In this document: positions 6,639-7,297 of the stretch, piece by piece
Layout: each line of letters begins with the position of its first letter
How positions within the stretch are numbered: position 1 is the stretch's first letter
Notes under the pieces: model-generated
What the model saw: the letters and a program-made list of their open reading frames with translations, nothing else
What the model was told of the DNA's origin: nothing
Databases searched by the model: none
NCBI GenBank assembly: GCA_016873905.1
Contig: VGVU01000066.1
Coordinates: forward strand, 1-7,297
DNA: 7,297 nucleotides
Direction of reading: 5' to 3'
Source: Betaproteobacteria bacterium
GTDB taxonomy: Bacteria > Pseudomonadota > Gammaproteobacteria > Burkholderiales > Thiobacillaceae
Position numbers and translations under genes: made by a program

Positions 6639-7297
6639 ATGGAACGTCGTTCCTTTCTGAAAAAAGCCGGTGTCGGTATCGCCGCTGGCGCCGTCACCGT
6701 GGCCGCCCCGGCCGTTCATGCCCAGCAGACGATTCGCTGGCGCCTTGCTTCAAGCTTCCCGAAGGCGCTCGACACCATTTTTGGTGCAGCGGATGTATTC
6801 GCCAAAAAGGTCAGCGAACTGTCGGGCGGCAAGTTCACGATCACCGTCCACCCGGCCGGTGAACTGATGCCGGCCTTCGGCGTCGTCGATGGCGTCCAGC
6901 AGGGCACCGTCGAGTGCGCCCACACCGCTCCGTACTACTTCTTCGGCAAGGATCCCACCTTCGCGATGGACTGCGCGATCCCCTTCGGCCTCAACTCGCG
7001 TCAGATGACGGCATGGATGTATCAGGGCAACGGCCTCAAGCTGTTCCGCGAGTTCTACAAGTCATACAACATCGTCAACTTCCCGATGGGCAATACCGGT
7101 GCCCAGATGGGTGGCTGGTACCGCAAGGAAATCAAGTCGCTCGCTGACATCAAGGGCCTCAAGATGCGCATCGGCGGCTTCGGCGGCAAGGTGCTGGAGC
7201 GTATCGGCGGCGTGCCGCAGAACATTCCGGGCGGCGAGATCTATCAGGCGCTGGAAAAGGGCACCATCGACGCGACCGAATGGGTCGGACCGTACGA
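6639..7297 (+). CDS. TRAP transporter substrate-binding protein, TakP-like, 3'-truncated by window edge
   Basis: Periplasmic binding subunit (DctP family) of a tripartite ATP-independent transporter, which delivers organic acids to a membrane permease driven by an ion gradient. The first 219 residues are present. The N-terminus is a Tat signal: ERRSFLKKAG (2-11), a hydrophobic stretch, and likely cleavage after VHA (residue 28). The mature part closely resembles TakP of Rhodobacter sphaeroides, a sodium-dependent binder of 2-oxoacids such as pyruvate: RLASSFPKALDTIFG, GKDPTFA, NTGAQMGGWYRKEI, LKMRIGGFGGKV and ALEKGTIDATEWVGPYD. Arg177 in KMR fits the conserved TRAP arginine that holds the substrate carboxylate. 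A strong AGAGGAG (6624-6630) with an 8-nt spacer fixes the start. The small and large membrane subunits would be expected beyond the right edge. Exact substrate is inferred from similarity only. Confidence 0.95.
   Translation, partial: MERRSFLKKAGVGIAAGAVTVAAPAVHAQQTIRWRLASSFPKALDTIFGAADVFAKKVSELSGGKFTITVHPAGELMPAFGVVDGVQQGTVECAHTAPYYFFGKDPTFAMDCAIPFGLNSRQMTAWMYQGNGLKLFREFYKSYNIVNFPMGNTGAQMGGWYRKEIKSLADIKGLKMRIGGFGGKVLERIGGVPQNIPGGEIYQALEKGTIDATEWVGPY

Noticed and set aside
6279..6719. 146-codon minus-strand frame covering the whole gap before the TRAP gene
   Set aside because: Arg- and Gly-rich without a recognisable motif, overlapping the starts and ends of real genes on the other strand. 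The gap is open in several frames because it is GC-rich.

Overview
The window looks like ordinary chromosomal DNA of a GC-rich proteobacterium. Closeness of the proteins to Escherichia coli DnaE, YcfJ, GltX and YibF makes a gammaproteobacterium most likely, but genus cannot be read from the sequence. No phage, insertion sequence, CRISPR or toxin-antitoxin signature was seen.

Layout, left to right. Positions 1-3173 hold the 5' part (1057 codons) of dnaE, the replicative DNA polymerase III alpha subunit, on the minus strand and running off the left edge. A 325-nt divergent gap separates it from a small exported YcfJ-like glycine-zipper protein (3499-3996, plus). That gene converges on a tRNA-Val(CAC) gene (4058-4132, minus), and one hairpin flanked by A and T tracts can terminate both. 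The tRNA has a clear promoter with a GC-rich discriminator. Then come gltX (glutamyl-tRNA synthetase, 4269-5684) and, 5 nt later, a YibF-like glutathione S-transferase gene (5690-6304), probably one transcript. After a 334-nt gap with several inverted repeats, the window ends inside a TRAP-transporter substrate-binding protein gene (6639 onward) with a Tat signal and close resemblance to the 2-oxoacid binder TakP.

Functionally, dnaE, tRNA-Val and gltX are core replication and translation genes. The GST and the YcfJ-like protein are accessory housekeeping genes. The TRAP gene begins a carboxylate-uptake locus whose membrane subunits would lie beyond the right edge.

No previously undescribed system is evident. 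The part least explained by genes is the leader of the TRAP gene (6305-6638), with a 12-bp-arm hairpin, a second stem-loop, a possible promoter and short direct repeats. The GluRS is also notable for lacking three of the four zinc ligands of the E. coli enzyme. Long reading frames antisense to dnaE, gltX and the GST gene are judged to be shadows.
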